DNA from: Thaumasiovibrio sp047250365
GTDB taxonomy: Bacteria > Pseudomonadota > Gammaproteobacteria > Enterobacterales > Vibrionaceae
DNA: 64,000 nucleotides
Assembly (NCBI RefSeq): GCF_047250365.1
Contig: NZ_JBLBVL010000018.1
Location: 13,162 to 77,161 of the forward strand
Reading direction: 5' to 3'
Part shown: positions 1 to 9,439 of the stretch, in pieces
How the letters are laid out: each line of letters opens with the position of its first letter
Position numbering within the stretch: the stretch's first letter is position 1
Made by a program: the position numbers and the translations under genes
Notes under the pieces: model-generated
What the model was told of the DNA's origin: nothing
Database searches by the model: none
Seen by the model: only the letters and a program-made list of their open reading frames with translations

Positions 1-1
1 T

Positions 2-739
2 TGGAAGGGCTTACTCGAGTGGCGAAGCTCTGACCAAAATGTTCAAACAGTGGAAGAGTCTAAGCAATCTGTTTTAGACGCTCAACGTGATAAGCGACCA
101 GATCAGTATGCAAAGGAGCTGGACAACGCTAACGACTATTTTGGTGCAGTATTTAAAAAACTCGCCTATGCCGACAATGGCCGTGCTTATCGTCATCTCG
201 AAGAGATAGCACGAGATGATGAAGCGATTAAAGTCGGTCAGCGCCTGTATTTGCAAAACTGTGCCCAGTGTCATGGCTCTGATGCACGCGGTCAAATAGG
301 CTTCCCTAATTTGACAGACAATGCCTGGTTGTACGGTGGTGAAGCAGAAACGATTAAACAAACCCTGATGCATGGTCGCATTGGGCAGATGCCTGGTTGG
401 TTAGATGCGTTCGGTGAAGATGGCGTTCAAGAAGTAGTAAGCTATGTGTTAAGCCTTTCTGGGCGAAAAGTAAACACGAAAGAAGCTCAAGCCGGTCAAA
501 CTCGCTTTGTTGTCTGCGCAGCGTGTCATGGCACCGATGGTAAAGGCAACCCAGCATTTGGTGCGCCTGACTTAACCGATGCTATATGGCTATATGGCGA
601 CTCGCGTGACAGTGTAATTCAGACCATAGCACATGGTCGTCAAGGTGTGATGCCAGCATGGGAAAATATTCTAGGCGAAGATAAAGTTCATCTTATTTCT
701 GCTTATGTGTGGCAGCTAAGTAATCAAGCACAAGAATAA
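2..739 (+). CDS. ccoP: cbb3-type cytochrome c oxidase subunit III (CcoP), 5' truncated by window edge
   Basis: This is the C-terminal part of the membrane-anchored dihaem cytochrome c subunit of the cbb3 oxidase, which passes electrons from cytochrome c to the CcoNO core at low oxygen. The frame is open from base 2, so the real start and the N-terminal membrane helix lie outside the window. Two haem c motifs are visible, CAQCH and CAACH, each followed by a repeat of the form LTD..WLYG and a later HGR.G.MP.W, which supplies the axial methionine. The two halves are clearly homologous to each other. It precedes the maturation genes ccoH, ccoI and ccoS and is followed by a hairpin terminator. The family assignment is secure. 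Confidence 0.95.
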   Translation, partial: WKGLLEWRSSDQNVQTVEESKQSVLDAQRDKRPDQYAKELDNANDYFGAVFKKLAYADNGRAYRHLEEIARDDEAIKVGQRLYLQNCAQCHGSDARGQIGFPNLTDNAWLYGGEAETIKQTLMHGRIGQMPGWLDAFGEDGVQEVVSYVLSLSGRKVNTKEAQAGQTRFVVCAACHGTDGKGNPAFGAPDLTDAIWLYGDSRDSVIQTIAHGRQGVMPAWENILGEDKVHLISAYVWQLSNQAQE

Positions 740-810
740 ATGCACCCTTTAGGTCAAAATAATGTTATGCGTAGTTTAAATTCTTTGACCGCGACGCTAC
801 AAAGATGTTT

Positions 811-840
811 CAAGCCCCTGTAATATGGGGCTTGTTTTGT
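811..840 (+). terminator. Rho-independent terminator after ccoP
   Basis: CAAGCCCC and GGGGCTTG form an 8-bp stem around a short loop, followed by TTTTGT. It sits between ccoP and ccoH and should separate the oxidase structural operon from the maturation genes, at least partly. Confidence 0.75.
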
Positions 841-862
841 ATTTATAGGGAAGTAGTTATTC

Positions 863-1345
863 ATGAAGAAGGCATGGTATAAGCAATTTTGGCCTTGGTT
901 TTTAATCGCCCTTCCAGCATCTGCCGTTATTGGGTCTTTAACAACAGTCTCTATCTTTGCAAAGAACAAAGTATCGCTGGTGGCAGAAGATTATTACAAG
1001 AAAGGAAAAGCCGTTAATTTAGATTTGTCACGCATCGAACTTGCCCAACAATCCGGCATTAATGCTCTGCTTACTTTCGAGAATCAACAAGGTGAAATCC
1101 TTTTCAATCAGGGTGAGCTCGCCGTTTTGCCTTCTCTGCGGATCACATTTAGCCATCGTACATTGCCTGACCAAGATTTTGACCTGCTAATAACGCCGGA
1201 TGCTTCCGGTATATATAGATTTAATACGACAGCAGTAATAAACGGCCCTTGGTTCATAGAAGTTGAGCCTTTTGATCGGTCGTGGTTGCTGTCTAAAAAA
1301 GTAACGTTGCCAATTCAGGGCGCTTGGCTACTAGAGGGAAACTAG
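863..1345 (+). CDS. ccoH: FixH/CcoH family cbb3 oxidase assembly protein
   Basis: A 160-residue protein with one N-terminal membrane helix (about residues 9-33, rich in W, F, L and A) and a periplasmic domain ending near FDRSW, typical of the FixH/CcoH family needed for stable assembly of cbb3 oxidase. The stop codon directly abuts the start of the copper ATPase gene, so the two are translationally coupled. No ccoG gene lies between ccoP and this gene, unlike the classic ccoGHIS order. The assignment rests on size, topology and context more than on invariant motifs. Confidence 0.85.
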   Translation: MKKAWYKQFWPWFLIALPASAVIGSLTTVSIFAKNKVSLVAEDYYKKGKAVNLDLSRIELAQQSGINALLTFENQQGEILFNQGELAVLPSLRITFSHRTLPDQDFDLLITPDASGIYRFNTTAVINGPWFIEVEPFDRSWLLSKKVTLPIQGAWLLEGN

Positions 1346-3706
1346 ATGGATGTAGGCTGCTATCATTGTGGTGAAATAGTACCAACAACAAGCCATTTTT
1401 CGCTGTCAATCTTAGGCAAGGAACGGCAGATGTGTTGTCCTGGTTGCCTCGCCGTAGCCGAAACGATCGTTAATAGCGGGCTTACATCTTACTATGAGTA
1501 CCGAACTGAAAAAGCAGAAAAAGTCGATATTGTTCCAGACGAAATAAAACAATTACATCATTACGATTTACAAGAAGTGCAAAACGATTTTGTTATTCAG
1601 GACGATGACACTAGCGAGGTGACGTTGTCACTAGAGGGTGTCACTTGTGCTGCTTGCGCATGGTTGATTGAAAATCAATTAATGTCTATTGAAGGGGTTA
1701 AAAGTATTCTTGTCAACACGACAACTCACCGAGCGCGTATACGATGGAATAATGACCATGTAGCGTTAAGCGCGTTACTGCAATCCATTACTCAGCTGGG
1801 CTATAATGCGGCCCCCTTTTCTGCCGACGAGCAAGAACTATACTATCAGCGCTCTGTAAAACAGTACCTCTACCGTATAGGTATTGCGGGTCTTGCTACA
1901 ATGCAAGTAATGATGCTGGCTGTGGCACTTTACTTTGAAGTCTTCTCGGATCTTGATGCTGAGTTTAGATACTATTTTCGCTGGGTTAGCCTTATTTTTG
2001 CAACCCCTGTCCTACTCTATTCTGCTTTACCGTTTTACCTTAATGCGTGGCGGAACATTAAGGCATATCACCTTGGTATGGATGTGCCAGTTTCACTGGC
2101 TTTATTGTTAGCCTATGGTGCCAGTTTAGTTGCAACGGTGACTGGCCGCGGTGAAGTCTTCTTCGAGTCTGTTTCAATGTTTACCTTCTTTTTACTCGTA
2201 GGCCGATTTTTAGAGATGAGGGCAAGACATCAAGCAGCAACGGCCAGTGCCAATCTATTAAAACTGATCCCGACCCTAGCACGGAAAGTGAGTGGTGAGC
2301 AGATACTGGCCAAGCTGGTTAAAACGGGCGATCGTTTATTGCTACATCCCGGAGAAACCGTGCCAGCCGATGGCATTATCGTAACGGGTTTCTCCGAATT
2401 TGATGAATCGATGCTAAGTGGCGAATCGATGCCAGTAAGTAAATGTGCTGGCGAAAAAGTGTTCGCTGGTACAATTAACGGCGCTGGAAATATCGAACTG
2501 GAAGTTAGCTGTGAATCAAAATATTCGATGATTAATACCATCGTCAGATTGCAAGACGAAGCGCAATTGTCTAAACCACAACTGGCAAAGTTCGCTGATA
2601 CCGTCGCTCGCTATTTTGTCATGGCTATCTTGATAATATCTGCTGCAACATGGATTTATTGGCATCAACATCGCCCCGATGACGCCTTTTGGATTATGCT
2701 CTCAGTACTCGTCGCCACCTGCCCTTGTGCACTATCTCTTGCAACCCCTACCGCTTTAACGTGTAGCACCTCGCAATTAAGCAAATGTGGCATTCTCATT
2801 CGTAAAGGCCATGTGATTGAAACACTGAGTAAAGTTAACCACCTTATTGTCGATAAAACCGGTACGTTAACTGAAGGTAAAGTAAAATTAGTACGCACAA
2901 CCGTGCGAGGTGATTGGGATGAGAACACGGTATTAAAGATTGCTGCCAGTTTGGAGTCATTTACGAGCCACCCCATCGCCGATGCCTTTTTGCCATGGAG
3001 AAATACCGACTACATTTTTAGCGAGGCTACCAATAGGATTGGGCATGGCCTTCATGGCATTTTAGAGGGTAAAACTTGGAAAATAGGCACTTGGCAATTT
3101 GTTTCGTCAGGAGAATCGCCCGATAAATCAGTACAAGTATGGCTGAGTTGCGACAATGAGGTCGTCGCCGGATTTCACTTAAGCGATCCAATTCGTGCAT
3201 CAAGCCCTGCTCTAATACAAAATGCTTACCAAAATACTATGCGCGTTACTATGTTAACTGGTGATCGTTCAGACACTGCACAACAAGTCGCGACAACACT
3301 TGGCATAAAAGAGCTGCGTAGTGGTAATTCGCCTAGTGATAAGCTAGCTTATCTTTCATCCCTCAGTAGTGACGCTGTCACGCTGATGGTCGGCGATGGT
3401 GTGAATGATGCCCCTGTACTGGCTGGAGCCCATCTTTCTGTTGCTATGGGCAGTGGCACTGACGTCGCTAAGTCTTCTGCAGATTTGGTTTTGCTCGGCG
3501 ATGACCTAACCAAACTACTGCATGCAAAAGAGGTGGCTAAGCACACTTATCGTATTATCCGACAAAATTTATCATGGGCGCTGGGTTATAACGTCGTAAT
3601 TTTACCATTGGCGGTATCCGGCCTTGTTGCCCCCTATATTGCGGTGCTCGGTATGTCTGTTAGTTCGTTAATCGTAGTCAGTAACTCACTGAGGTTAATG
3701 AAGTAA
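1346..3706 (+). CDS. ccoI: Copper-translocating P-type ATPase CcoI/FixI
   Basis: A 786-residue P1B-type ATPase that moves copper across the inner membrane for assembly of the cbb3 oxidase binuclear centre. Seen in order: an N-terminal cysteine-rich segment (CYHCGE, CCPGCLA), an HMA domain with GVTCAACAW, membrane helices, the transport motif TCPCALSLATPTALT, the phosphorylation motif DKTGTLTEGK, the HP locus (SHPIADAF), TGDRSDTA and GDGVNDAP. The CPC metal motif and the extra N-terminal cysteine-rich domain fit the FixI subgroup, not CopA. Its stop codon shares a base with the start of ccoS. Confidence 0.95.
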   Translation: MDVGCYHCGEIVPTTSHFSLSILGKERQMCCPGCLAVAETIVNSGLTSYYEYRTEKAEKVDIVPDEIKQLHHYDLQEVQNDFVIQDDDTSEVTLSLEGVTCAACAWLIENQLMSIEGVKSILVNTTTHRARIRWNNDHVALSALLQSITQLGYNAAPFSADEQELYYQRSVKQYLYRIGIAGLATMQVMMLAVALYFEVFSDLDAEFRYYFRWVSLIFATPVLLYSALPFYLNAWRNIKAYHLGMDVPVSLALLLAYGASLVATVTGRGEVFFESVSMFTFFLLVGRFLEMRARHQAATASANLLKLIPTLARKVSGEQILAKLVKTGDRLLLHPGETVPADGIIVTGFSEFDESMLSGESMPVSKCAGEKVFAGTINGAGNIELEVSCESKYSMINTIVRLQDEAQLSKPQLAKFADTVARYFVMAILIISAATWIYWHQHRPDDAFWIMLSVLVATCPCALSLATPTALTCSTSQLSKCGILIRKGHVIETLSKVNHLIVDKTGTLTEGKVKLVRTTVRGDWDENTVLKIAASLESFTSHPIADAFLPWRNTDYIFSEATNRIGHGLHGILEGKTWKIGTWQFVSSGESPDKSVQVWLSCDNEVVAGFHLSDPIRASSPALIQNAYQNTMRVTMLTGDRSDTAQQVATTLGIKELRSGNSPSDKLAYLSSLSSDAVTLMVGDGVNDAPVLAGAHLSVAMGSGTDVAKSSADLVLLGDDLTKLLHAKEVAKHTYRIIRQNLSWALGYNVVILPLAVSGLVAPYIAVLGMSVSSLIVVSNSLRLMK

Positions 3707-3900
3707 TGGAAAGTCTCTATCTGCTAATCCCTATCGCCATTTTGCTGGTTTGTGTTGCTGTGGCGATCTTCATATGGGCAGTTAAATCTGACCAATTCGA
3801 TGACCTTGAGCGTCAAGGTTACTCTATTCTCCTCGATGATTTGCCGAAGAAAAAGAAAACAGATGACAATAAAAGTGCAATAAAAGGAAACAAGCGATGA
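3706..3900 (+). CDS. ccoS: cbb3 oxidase maturation protein CcoS
   Basis: A 64-residue protein with a single N-terminal membrane helix (residues 4-26) followed by W..KSDQFDDLERQG, the family signature, and a lysine-rich tail. CcoS is needed for cofactor insertion into cbb3 oxidase. The start codon overlaps the ccoI stop by one base, and the end overlaps the next start in an ATGA arrangement, so ccoH-ccoI-ccoS and the TauE/SafE gene form one coupled operon. Confidence 0.92.
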   Translation: MESLYLLIPIAILLVCVAVAIFIWAVKSDQFDDLERQGYSILLDDLPKKKKTDDNKSAIKGNKR

Positions 3901-4571
3901 ATGCAGATTGGCTAGCAGCATTCAGTATTGGTTTAGTCGGTGCTGGGCACTGTCTGGGGATGTGTGGCGGCATCGCTTCCGTAATAACAGTAGGGATAAA
4001 CCCTGATAAACAGCGCTTGCGTTGGCTCTATTTGCTGTTTTATAACGTAGGTCGTATTCTGTCTTATGGCTTAATTGGTGGTTTATTTGGAGGCGTAATT
4101 GCAGCCATTTCTCATCTAACATCGGCATATATGGTGTTAGCTAGCCTGCGCTTTGGAGCTGGAATTCTTATGCTCTTATTAGCTCTATATATTGGTGAAT
4201 GGTGGAAAGGTTTAGTCTACATTGAACAAATAGGGCAAAAAATTTGGCAACCTATTGCTCCTTACGCAAGCAGACTATTACCGTTAAATAGCCCTATTGC
4301 AGCGCTGCCTTTTGGTTTTTTATGGGGGTGGCTACCTTGTGGTTTGGTCTATTCTACCCTTAGTCTTGCCGCCGTTAGTGCTAATAGCTTTTCTGGTGCA
4401 ATGACGATGATTGCATTTGGCATGGGTACCCTGCCAGCAATGCTTCTTATTGGCGGTGCTGCGGGTCAATTTCATATGCTATTGAAAAATAAAGCATTTA
4501 AGCAAGTCACGGGGCTGCTTCTACTCGCTTACGGTTTACACACTTGCTTTATCGCGGTTCGAATGCTGTAA
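3897..4571 (+). CDS. Sulfite exporter TauE/SafE-like membrane protein linked to cbb3 maturation
   Basis: A 224-residue polytopic membrane protein. The N terminus has GLVGAGHCLGMCGG, a Gly/Cys/His signature of the COG2836 branch of the TauE/SafE family, and there is a second conserved GFLWGWLPCGLVYS stretch in the later half. This branch is regularly found beside ccoI/ccoS and is thought to have a metal-related role, although members are usually annotated as sulfite exporters. The transported substrate cannot be told from the sequence. It overlaps ccoS by four bases. Confidence 0.82.
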   Translation: MNADWLAAFSIGLVGAGHCLGMCGGIASVITVGINPDKQRLRWLYLLFYNVGRILSYGLIGGLFGGVIAAISHLTSAYMVLASLRFGAGILMLLLALYIGEWWKGLVYIEQIGQKIWQPIAPYASRLLPLNSPIAALPFGFLWGWLPCGLVYSTLSLAAVSANSFSGAMTMIAFGMGTLPAMLLIGGAAGQFHMLLKNKAFKQVTGLLLLAYGLHTCFIAVRML

Positions 4572-4607
4572 AAAAATAGTCATCTGCTATTTGATTGTGG
4601 TAAAATT

Positions 4608-4621
4608 TTGACTTAAATCAA
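4608..4621. promoter_or_regulatory. Candidate FNR box upstream of fnr
   Basis: TTGACTTAAATCAA matches the FNR consensus TTGAT-N4-ATCAA with one mismatch (C for T at the fifth base). It lies about 18 bases before the fnr start codon, a position that fits autorepression. Confidence 0.6.
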
Positions 4622-4638
4622 ATTGGTAATGCAGGCTT

Positions 4639-5391
4639 ATGATTTCAGACAAACTCTCTACCAAACGTATTCAATCGGGCGGTTGTGCCATCCATTGTCA
4701 GGATTGTAGTATCAGTCAGCTATGTATCCCTTTTACGCTCAATGAGTCAGAGTTAGATCAACTAGACCAAATCATTGAGAGGAAAAAGCCAATCCAAAAG
4801 GGGCAAGAGCTTTTCAAGGCAGGAACTGAACTAAAATCACTCTATGCTATTCGTTCTGGTACAATCAAAAGTTACACCATCACAGAGCAAGGTGATGAAC
4901 AGATAACCGCATTTCATTTAGCGGGTGACCTTGTCGGTTTTGATGCAATTACAGATATGTCGCATCCAAGCTTCGCACAAGCTCTTGAAACATCTATGGT
5001 TTGTGAAATACCTTTTGAAATCCTAGATGATTTATCTGGAAAAATGCCCAAGCTACGCCAGCAAATAATGCGCCTTATGAGTAATGAAATCAAAGGTGAC
5101 CAAGAAATGATCTTATTGCTATCGAAAAAGAACGCAGAAGAGCGTCTTGCTGCCTTTTTGTACAACCTTTCTACTCGCTTTTCTCAACGAGGCTTTTCGC
5201 CACGCGAGTTCCGTTTGACAATGACTCGAGGCGATATCGGTAACTACTTAGGTTTAACCGTTGAAACCATCAGCCGGCTACTAGGACGCTTCCAGAAATC
5301 GGGGATGTTATCAGTGAAAGGTAAATATATTACTATTAACGATCATGATGAACTTGCTCGTTTGGCAGGTAACTCTCGCGACGGTGAATAA
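4639..5391 (+). CDS. fnr: Anaerobic regulator FNR (EtrA-like), oxygen-sensing CRP-family factor
   Basis: A 250-residue CRP/FNR-family regulator. The N terminus carries the cysteines expected to ligate the [4Fe-4S] oxygen sensor (CAIHCQDCSISQLC, with a further Cys in the middle of the sensor domain at VCEIPF). The C-terminal helix-turn-helix reads DIGNYLGLTVETISRLLGRF, with the E..SR recognition pattern typical of FNR. Placement after the cbb3 maturation genes and before uspE and ttcA matches the Vibrio layout. An FNR-like box upstream suggests autoregulation. Confidence 0.95.
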   Translation: MISDKLSTKRIQSGGCAIHCQDCSISQLCIPFTLNESELDQLDQIIERKKPIQKGQELFKAGTELKSLYAIRSGTIKSYTITEQGDEQITAFHLAGDLVGFDAITDMSHPSFAQALETSMVCEIPFEILDDLSGKMPKLRQQIMRLMSNEIKGDQEMILLLSKKNAEERLAAFLYNLSTRFSQRGFSPREFRLTMTRGDIGNYLGLTVETISRLLGRFQKSGMLSVKGKYITINDHDELARLAGNSRDGE

Positions 5392-5420
5392 GTCTCACTA
5401 ACCTGTTGCCAATCATAATG

Positions 5421-5460
5421 AAAAGTGACCTAGACGTTTTGCGTGAGGTCACTTTTCTTA
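5421..5460 (+). terminator. Terminator after fnr
   Basis: AAAAGTGACCT and AGGTCACTTTT form an 11-bp stem with a loop of about 14 bases, followed by a T-rich tail. Confidence 0.8.
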
Positions 5461-5541
5461 TCTAAACTCGGCCTAATATTCCCCCTTATCTTATTATTTG
5501 CGTTAAAGTAATTCTATACGGTTTAACGTAAGGATTTAGAT

Positions 5542-6486
5542 ATGGGCAAGTTTAATAAGATCTTAGTAGTTATTGACCCCGCGTCAGATCATCAGCCTGC
5601 ACTTTCCCGAGCACTTCAGTTATCAGAGCGTTGCCCTAATACGGAAATAACACTGTTTCTCGCGATCTATGACTTTTCATATGAAATGACCTCCATGTTA
5701 TCTGCGGACGAAAGGAAAGCAATGCGCACAGGCGTCATTCATCAGCGAGAAGCGTGGCTTAACGAGGTGATTGAAGAGCCGGTATCAAAAGGACAGAACA
5801 TTAAACTGAACGTGGTTTGGCATAACCGTCCTTATGAAGCCATTGTTGTTGAGGTAATAACGCAAGATTATGACTTAGTTATTAAAGCTACTCACAAACA
5901 TGACACACTCGGCTCCATCATTTTTACCCCCACTGACTGGCACCTATTACGCAAGTGCCCTTGCCCCGTGTTGATGGTTAAAGAGCACAGTTGGCCAGAA
6001 AATAGCAAAATAATTGCGGCAGTAAATCTTGCGTCAGAGGACGAAGCACACGAACAGTTAAACGATAAAATCGTGAAAGAAGCGCAGGGCTTTGCTGACA
6101 TGTTGAATAGCGAAACCATTTTACTCAACGCTTACCCATCGACACCAGTGAACATTACGATTGAATTACCAGAGTTTGACCCTGCCTCTTATACAGATGC
6201 AGTTAGAGGGCATCATCTCACGGCAATGAAAGCTCTAAGACAAAAACATGGTATCGATGATGAATCAACGCGAGTAGAGGAAGGGTTAGCTGAAGATATC
6301 ATTCCAGCGGTCGCAAAAGAGTTAGATGCTGAATTGGTTATTCTCGGCACGACCGGACGCACAGGTCTCTCAGCCATTTTTATCGGCAATACCGCTGAGC
6401 ATACTATCGACAAGTTAGATTGTGATTTGCTCGCACTGAAACCAGAAGGCTATATTAGCCCACTGGATCCTCGGCATCATAAGTAA
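5542..6486 (+). CDS. uspE: Universal stress protein E
   Basis: A 314-residue tandem Usp protein with two Rossmann-like domains. The first starts at KILVVIDP and ends at CPCPVLMVKE, the second ends with ILGTTGRTGLSAIFIGNTAE, the ATP-binding G-2X-G-9X-G-S/T type signature. Length and tandem structure match E. coli UspE, which is also an fnr neighbour. It likely responds to growth arrest and affects motility and aggregation, as known for the family. Confidence 0.93.
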   Translation: MGKFNKILVVIDPASDHQPALSRALQLSERCPNTEITLFLAIYDFSYEMTSMLSADERKAMRTGVIHQREAWLNEVIEEPVSKGQNIKLNVVWHNRPYEAIVVEVITQDYDLVIKATHKHDTLGSIIFTPTDWHLLRKCPCPVLMVKEHSWPENSKIIAAVNLASEDEAHEQLNDKIVKEAQGFADMLNSETILLNAYPSTPVNITIELPEFDPASYTDAVRGHHLTAMKALRQKHGIDDESTRVEEGLAEDIIPAVAKELDAELVILGTTGRTGLSAIFIGNTAEHTIDKLDCDLLALKPEGYISPLDPRHHK

Positions 6487-6510
6487 CGGGTAATGTAATG
6501 AGCTACGACG

Positions 6511-6540
6511 GAAAAAGCCCTGAAAATCAGGGCTTTTTTC
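6511..6540. terminator. Bidirectional terminator between uspE and ttcA
   Basis: GAAAAAGCCCTGA and TCAGGGCTTTTTTC form a 13-bp stem around AAA. A-rich and T-rich flanks make it usable from both convergent genes. Confidence 0.88.
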
Positions 6541-6554
6541 ATAAGGCGTGTTGT

Positions 6555-7454
6555 CTATATATGTGTTACATCGATAAAAAGCGATTCATCTATATTGGTT
6601 GACGATACCGTCGCTTCGTTAAATTCGTACTCTTTTCGCTCACCATCACGATCAAGAGGCAAATTCACAAAATCAAATGCCTCTTTATCCGCTAACTGGC
6701 TTGGACTGACATTCTGAATAGACTTAAAGATGTTCTCTACACGGCCCGGTGTTTTCTTATCCCACTCAATCAACATTGCTTTAATAGCTTGGCGCTGCAA
6801 GTTTTCTTGTGAACCACAAAGGTTACAAGGAATAATTGGGAAATTCTTATGCTCTGCGTATTTAATCAGATCTTTCTCACGACAATAGGTCAGTGGGCGA
6901 ATAACCACATTACGACCATCATCAGAACGTAATTTCGGTGGCATCGCTTTTAAACGAGCGCCATGAAACATATTTAAGAACAGTGTTTCTACGATGTCAT
7001 CTAAATGATGACCTAACGCAATTTTTGTTGCACCAATTTTTTCTGCGAATGAATACAAGGTGCCACGTCGTAAACGAGAACACAAACCACAGGTCGTCTT
7101 TCCTTCTGGTACTTTCTCTTTAACTACTGAATATGTATCTTTATCAATAATATAATAAGGGATACCTAGCGTTTTAAAGTACTCTGGCAAAATATGATCA
7201 GGAAAGCCAGGCTGCTTTTGATCAAGATTAACTGCAACAACATCAAATTTAATCGGCGCAGCCTTTTGTAGACTGAGCAAGATGTCCAACATCGCAAATG
7301 AGTCTTTCCCCCCACTGATGCAAGCCATTACAACATCATTTTCCTCAATCATGTTGTAATCAATGATGGCGTTTCCAACATTTCTTCGCAAACGCTTTTG
7401 AAGCTTGTTGAATTCGAGTACTTCTTTTCTGTTATCTTGATCTTTCATCGTCAT
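6555..7454 (-). CDS. ttcA: tRNA 2-thiocytidine(32) synthetase TtcA
   Basis: A 299-residue PP-loop ATPase with an iron-sulfur cluster that thiolates cytidine 32 in tRNA. The PP-loop SGGKDSF, two cysteine pairs (CGLCSRLRRG and CNLCGSQ), ALGHHLDD and VNLDQKQPGFP are all present and nearly identical to E. coli TtcA. ATG codons at 7454 and 7448 are both possible starts. The gene is convergent with uspE, as in other vibrios, where ttcA follows fnr-uspE. Confidence 0.95.
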   Translation of the reverse strand: MTMKDQDNRKEVLEFNKLQKRLRRNVGNAIIDYNMIEENDVVMACISGGKDSFAMLDILLSLQKAAPIKFDVVAVNLDQKQPGFPDHILPEYFKTLGIPYYIIDKDTYSVVKEKVPEGKTTCGLCSRLRRGTLYSFAEKIGATKIALGHHLDDIVETLFLNMFHGARLKAMPPKLRSDDGRNVVIRPLTYCREKDLIKYAEHKNFPIIPCNLCGSQENLQRQAIKAMLIEWDKKTPGRVENIFKSIQNVSPSQLADKEAFDFVNLPLDRDGERKEYEFNEATVSSTNIDESLFIDVTHI

Positions 7455-7659
7455 CTTTTACATCATTTGTTAGACAAATCAGCGTTTGCTGGTAGTTCGG
7501 GGCGCTGATTATACGTTGTTTTGCACCAATAAACACTACACGTTTGCGCTATCCTGCTTTTTCACAGCAGAGCCTAACACTTATAGCGATTTATCTGTCA
7601 AAAGCGTCGGCAACTGCCCTATAATTCAGCAATATAGAATGTCACTCTGGGGTCGTATT

Positions 7660-9138
7660 ATGTCGTATCTTAAGCTTTGCCAACATTTTGTTAGGCTGTC
7701 ACATTTTCAGCACCTGGGCGCCATCTGTGGTTGGGATCAGGCTGCTATCATGCCAGTAGGTGGACAAGAAGCTCGCGCGAATGCGATGGCTGAACTTGCG
7801 ACGCTACAACACCAACTATTAAATGATCTCTCTTTACCTGAATGGTTTCAAGCGGCGAGCGATGAAATGCTAACGGAAAATGAAGCGATCAGTTTGCGGG
7901 AAATGAAACGCGTTTGGCAACAAGCGACAATACTTCCCGAGTCTTTAGTGCAAGCGAAATCACTCGCTGGGTCTCGCTGTGAACATGCTTGGCGTCAGCA
8001 ACGAGTTGAGAATGACTGGACTGGTTTTAAACACAATTTAGAACAGGTCGTTTCCTTGTCTCGCGAAGAAGCACAGTATCGTGCAGACATTGCTAACACG
8101 ACGCCCTATAACGCAATGCTCGACCTCTACGAACCGGGGATGACTACCACAAAAATTGACGCTCTATTTGATGACATAAAAAGCTGGCTGCCTGAGCTTA
8201 TTCAACAAGCTAGCGATAATCAAGGTGCTCATCTACCACAAACACCCACAGGCCCGTTTAGTATTAATAAGCAAAAGCAACTTGGCTTAGAAATTATGGG
8301 GTGGCTTGGCTTCGATTTTGATCGTGGTCGGTTAGATACGAGTGTCCACCCATTTTGTGGCGGTGTACCTAGCGATGTCCGTATTACGACCCGTTACGAT
8401 GAAAACGACTTTACTTCGACGTTAATGGGCGTGATTCATGAAACGGGACATGCTCGTTACGAACAAGGTCTACCTAAAGCATGGGCCGGCTTACCCGTTG
8501 GGGAAGCCCGTTCTATGGGGATACATGAATCGCAAAGCCTGTTTTTTGAAATGCAGCTATCCCGTCACCCTGATTTTATCGCTCGACTCGCGCCAAAAAT
8601 AAAACAACATTTCCATCGCGAGAACGACCCGGCACTCTCAGCTGCAAACCTAGTGCGCTTAAATAACCAAATTTCACCTGGGTTGATACGTGTAGATGCC
8701 GATGAAGTCACTTATCCTGCTCACATTATTCTACGCTATGAAATTGAAAAAGCACTGATTGAGGGTGCCATCGAAGTGGCAGATCTACCTGATGTGTGGG
8801 ACCAAAAAATGCAAGCGTATTTAGGGATTTCAACGGCTGGTGATTATAGAAACGGTTGTATGCAAGATATTCACTGGACCGACGGCAGTTTTGGCTATTT
8901 CCCAAGCTACACGCTTGGCGCCATGTATGCGGCACAATTTATGGCGGCAATGAAGAAGACCGTCGATGTTGACTCTGTGATTCGCAGTGGCAACCTCTCC
9001 CCTATTTTTACATGGTTATCAGACAATATTTGGAGTAAAGGTAGCTTGTTATCAACCGATGAGTTAGTGAAGCATGCCACTGGTGAGACACTAAATGCGC
9101 AGTTTTTCCAAGAGCATTTAAGAAGTCGCTATTTGTAG
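7660..9138 (+). CDS. M32 family metallocarboxypeptidase (Taq-type)
   Basis: A zinc carboxypeptidase of family M32, cytoplasmic, about 492 residues from the chosen start, the normal family length. The zinc motif HExxH appears as IHETGHARYEQG, preceded by DVRITTRYDEND and followed by GIHESQSLFFE, which holds the third ligand. The reading frame stays open upstream to 7486, but homologous M32 proteins begin with a short Y.KL......LSHF segment, so the ATG at 7660 is preferred; an in-frame ATG at 7639 is the alternative. A long hairpin follows the gene. Confidence 0.9.
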   Translation: MSYLKLCQHFVRLSHFQHLGAICGWDQAAIMPVGGQEARANAMAELATLQHQLLNDLSLPEWFQAASDEMLTENEAISLREMKRVWQQATILPESLVQAKSLAGSRCEHAWRQQRVENDWTGFKHNLEQVVSLSREEAQYRADIANTTPYNAMLDLYEPGMTTTKIDALFDDIKSWLPELIQQASDNQGAHLPQTPTGPFSINKQKQLGLEIMGWLGFDFDRGRLDTSVHPFCGGVPSDVRITTRYDENDFTSTLMGVIHETGHARYEQGLPKAWAGLPVGEARSMGIHESQSLFFEMQLSRHPDFIARLAPKIKQHFHRENDPALSAANLVRLNNQISPGLIRVDADEVTYPAHIILRYEIEKALIEGAIEVADLPDVWDQKMQAYLGISTAGDYRNGCMQDIHWTDGSFGYFPSYTLGAMYAAQFMAAMKKTVDVDSVIRSGNLSPIFTWLSDNIWSKGSLLSTDELVKHATGETLNAQFFQEHLRSRYL

Positions 9139-9143
9139 TCAAA

Positions 9144-9183
9144 AAGCTAAACAAGTGCAGCAATCGCTGCTCTTGTTTAGCTT
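9144..9183. terminator. Long inverted repeat after the M32 peptidase gene
   Basis: AAGCTAAACAAG and CTTGTTTAGCTT form a 12-bp stem, and inside it GCAG/CTGC can extend the hairpin. There is no strong U tract, so it may be a terminator or mRNA-end stabiliser. Confidence 0.6.
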
Positions 9184-9439
9184 GTCAATACAATATCATC
9201 TACCGTCATTAGGCCTTCTGACTTTCATCTGGTTGGACGTTTGGGTCTGAATCCACTTATGCTCTGGTAAACGACTAGATATAAACTCTCTATTCCCACC
9301 ATTTGTGATCAGCATCTCACAACTATCATTTTCTCAATATATCTGTATAATCCCCCGCCTATTCAATTTCGCTTTCATTTCTGATGATATCGTCTCGCCC
9401 GCGAAGCGATTAACCAACTTCTATACTAGGAATACTTCT

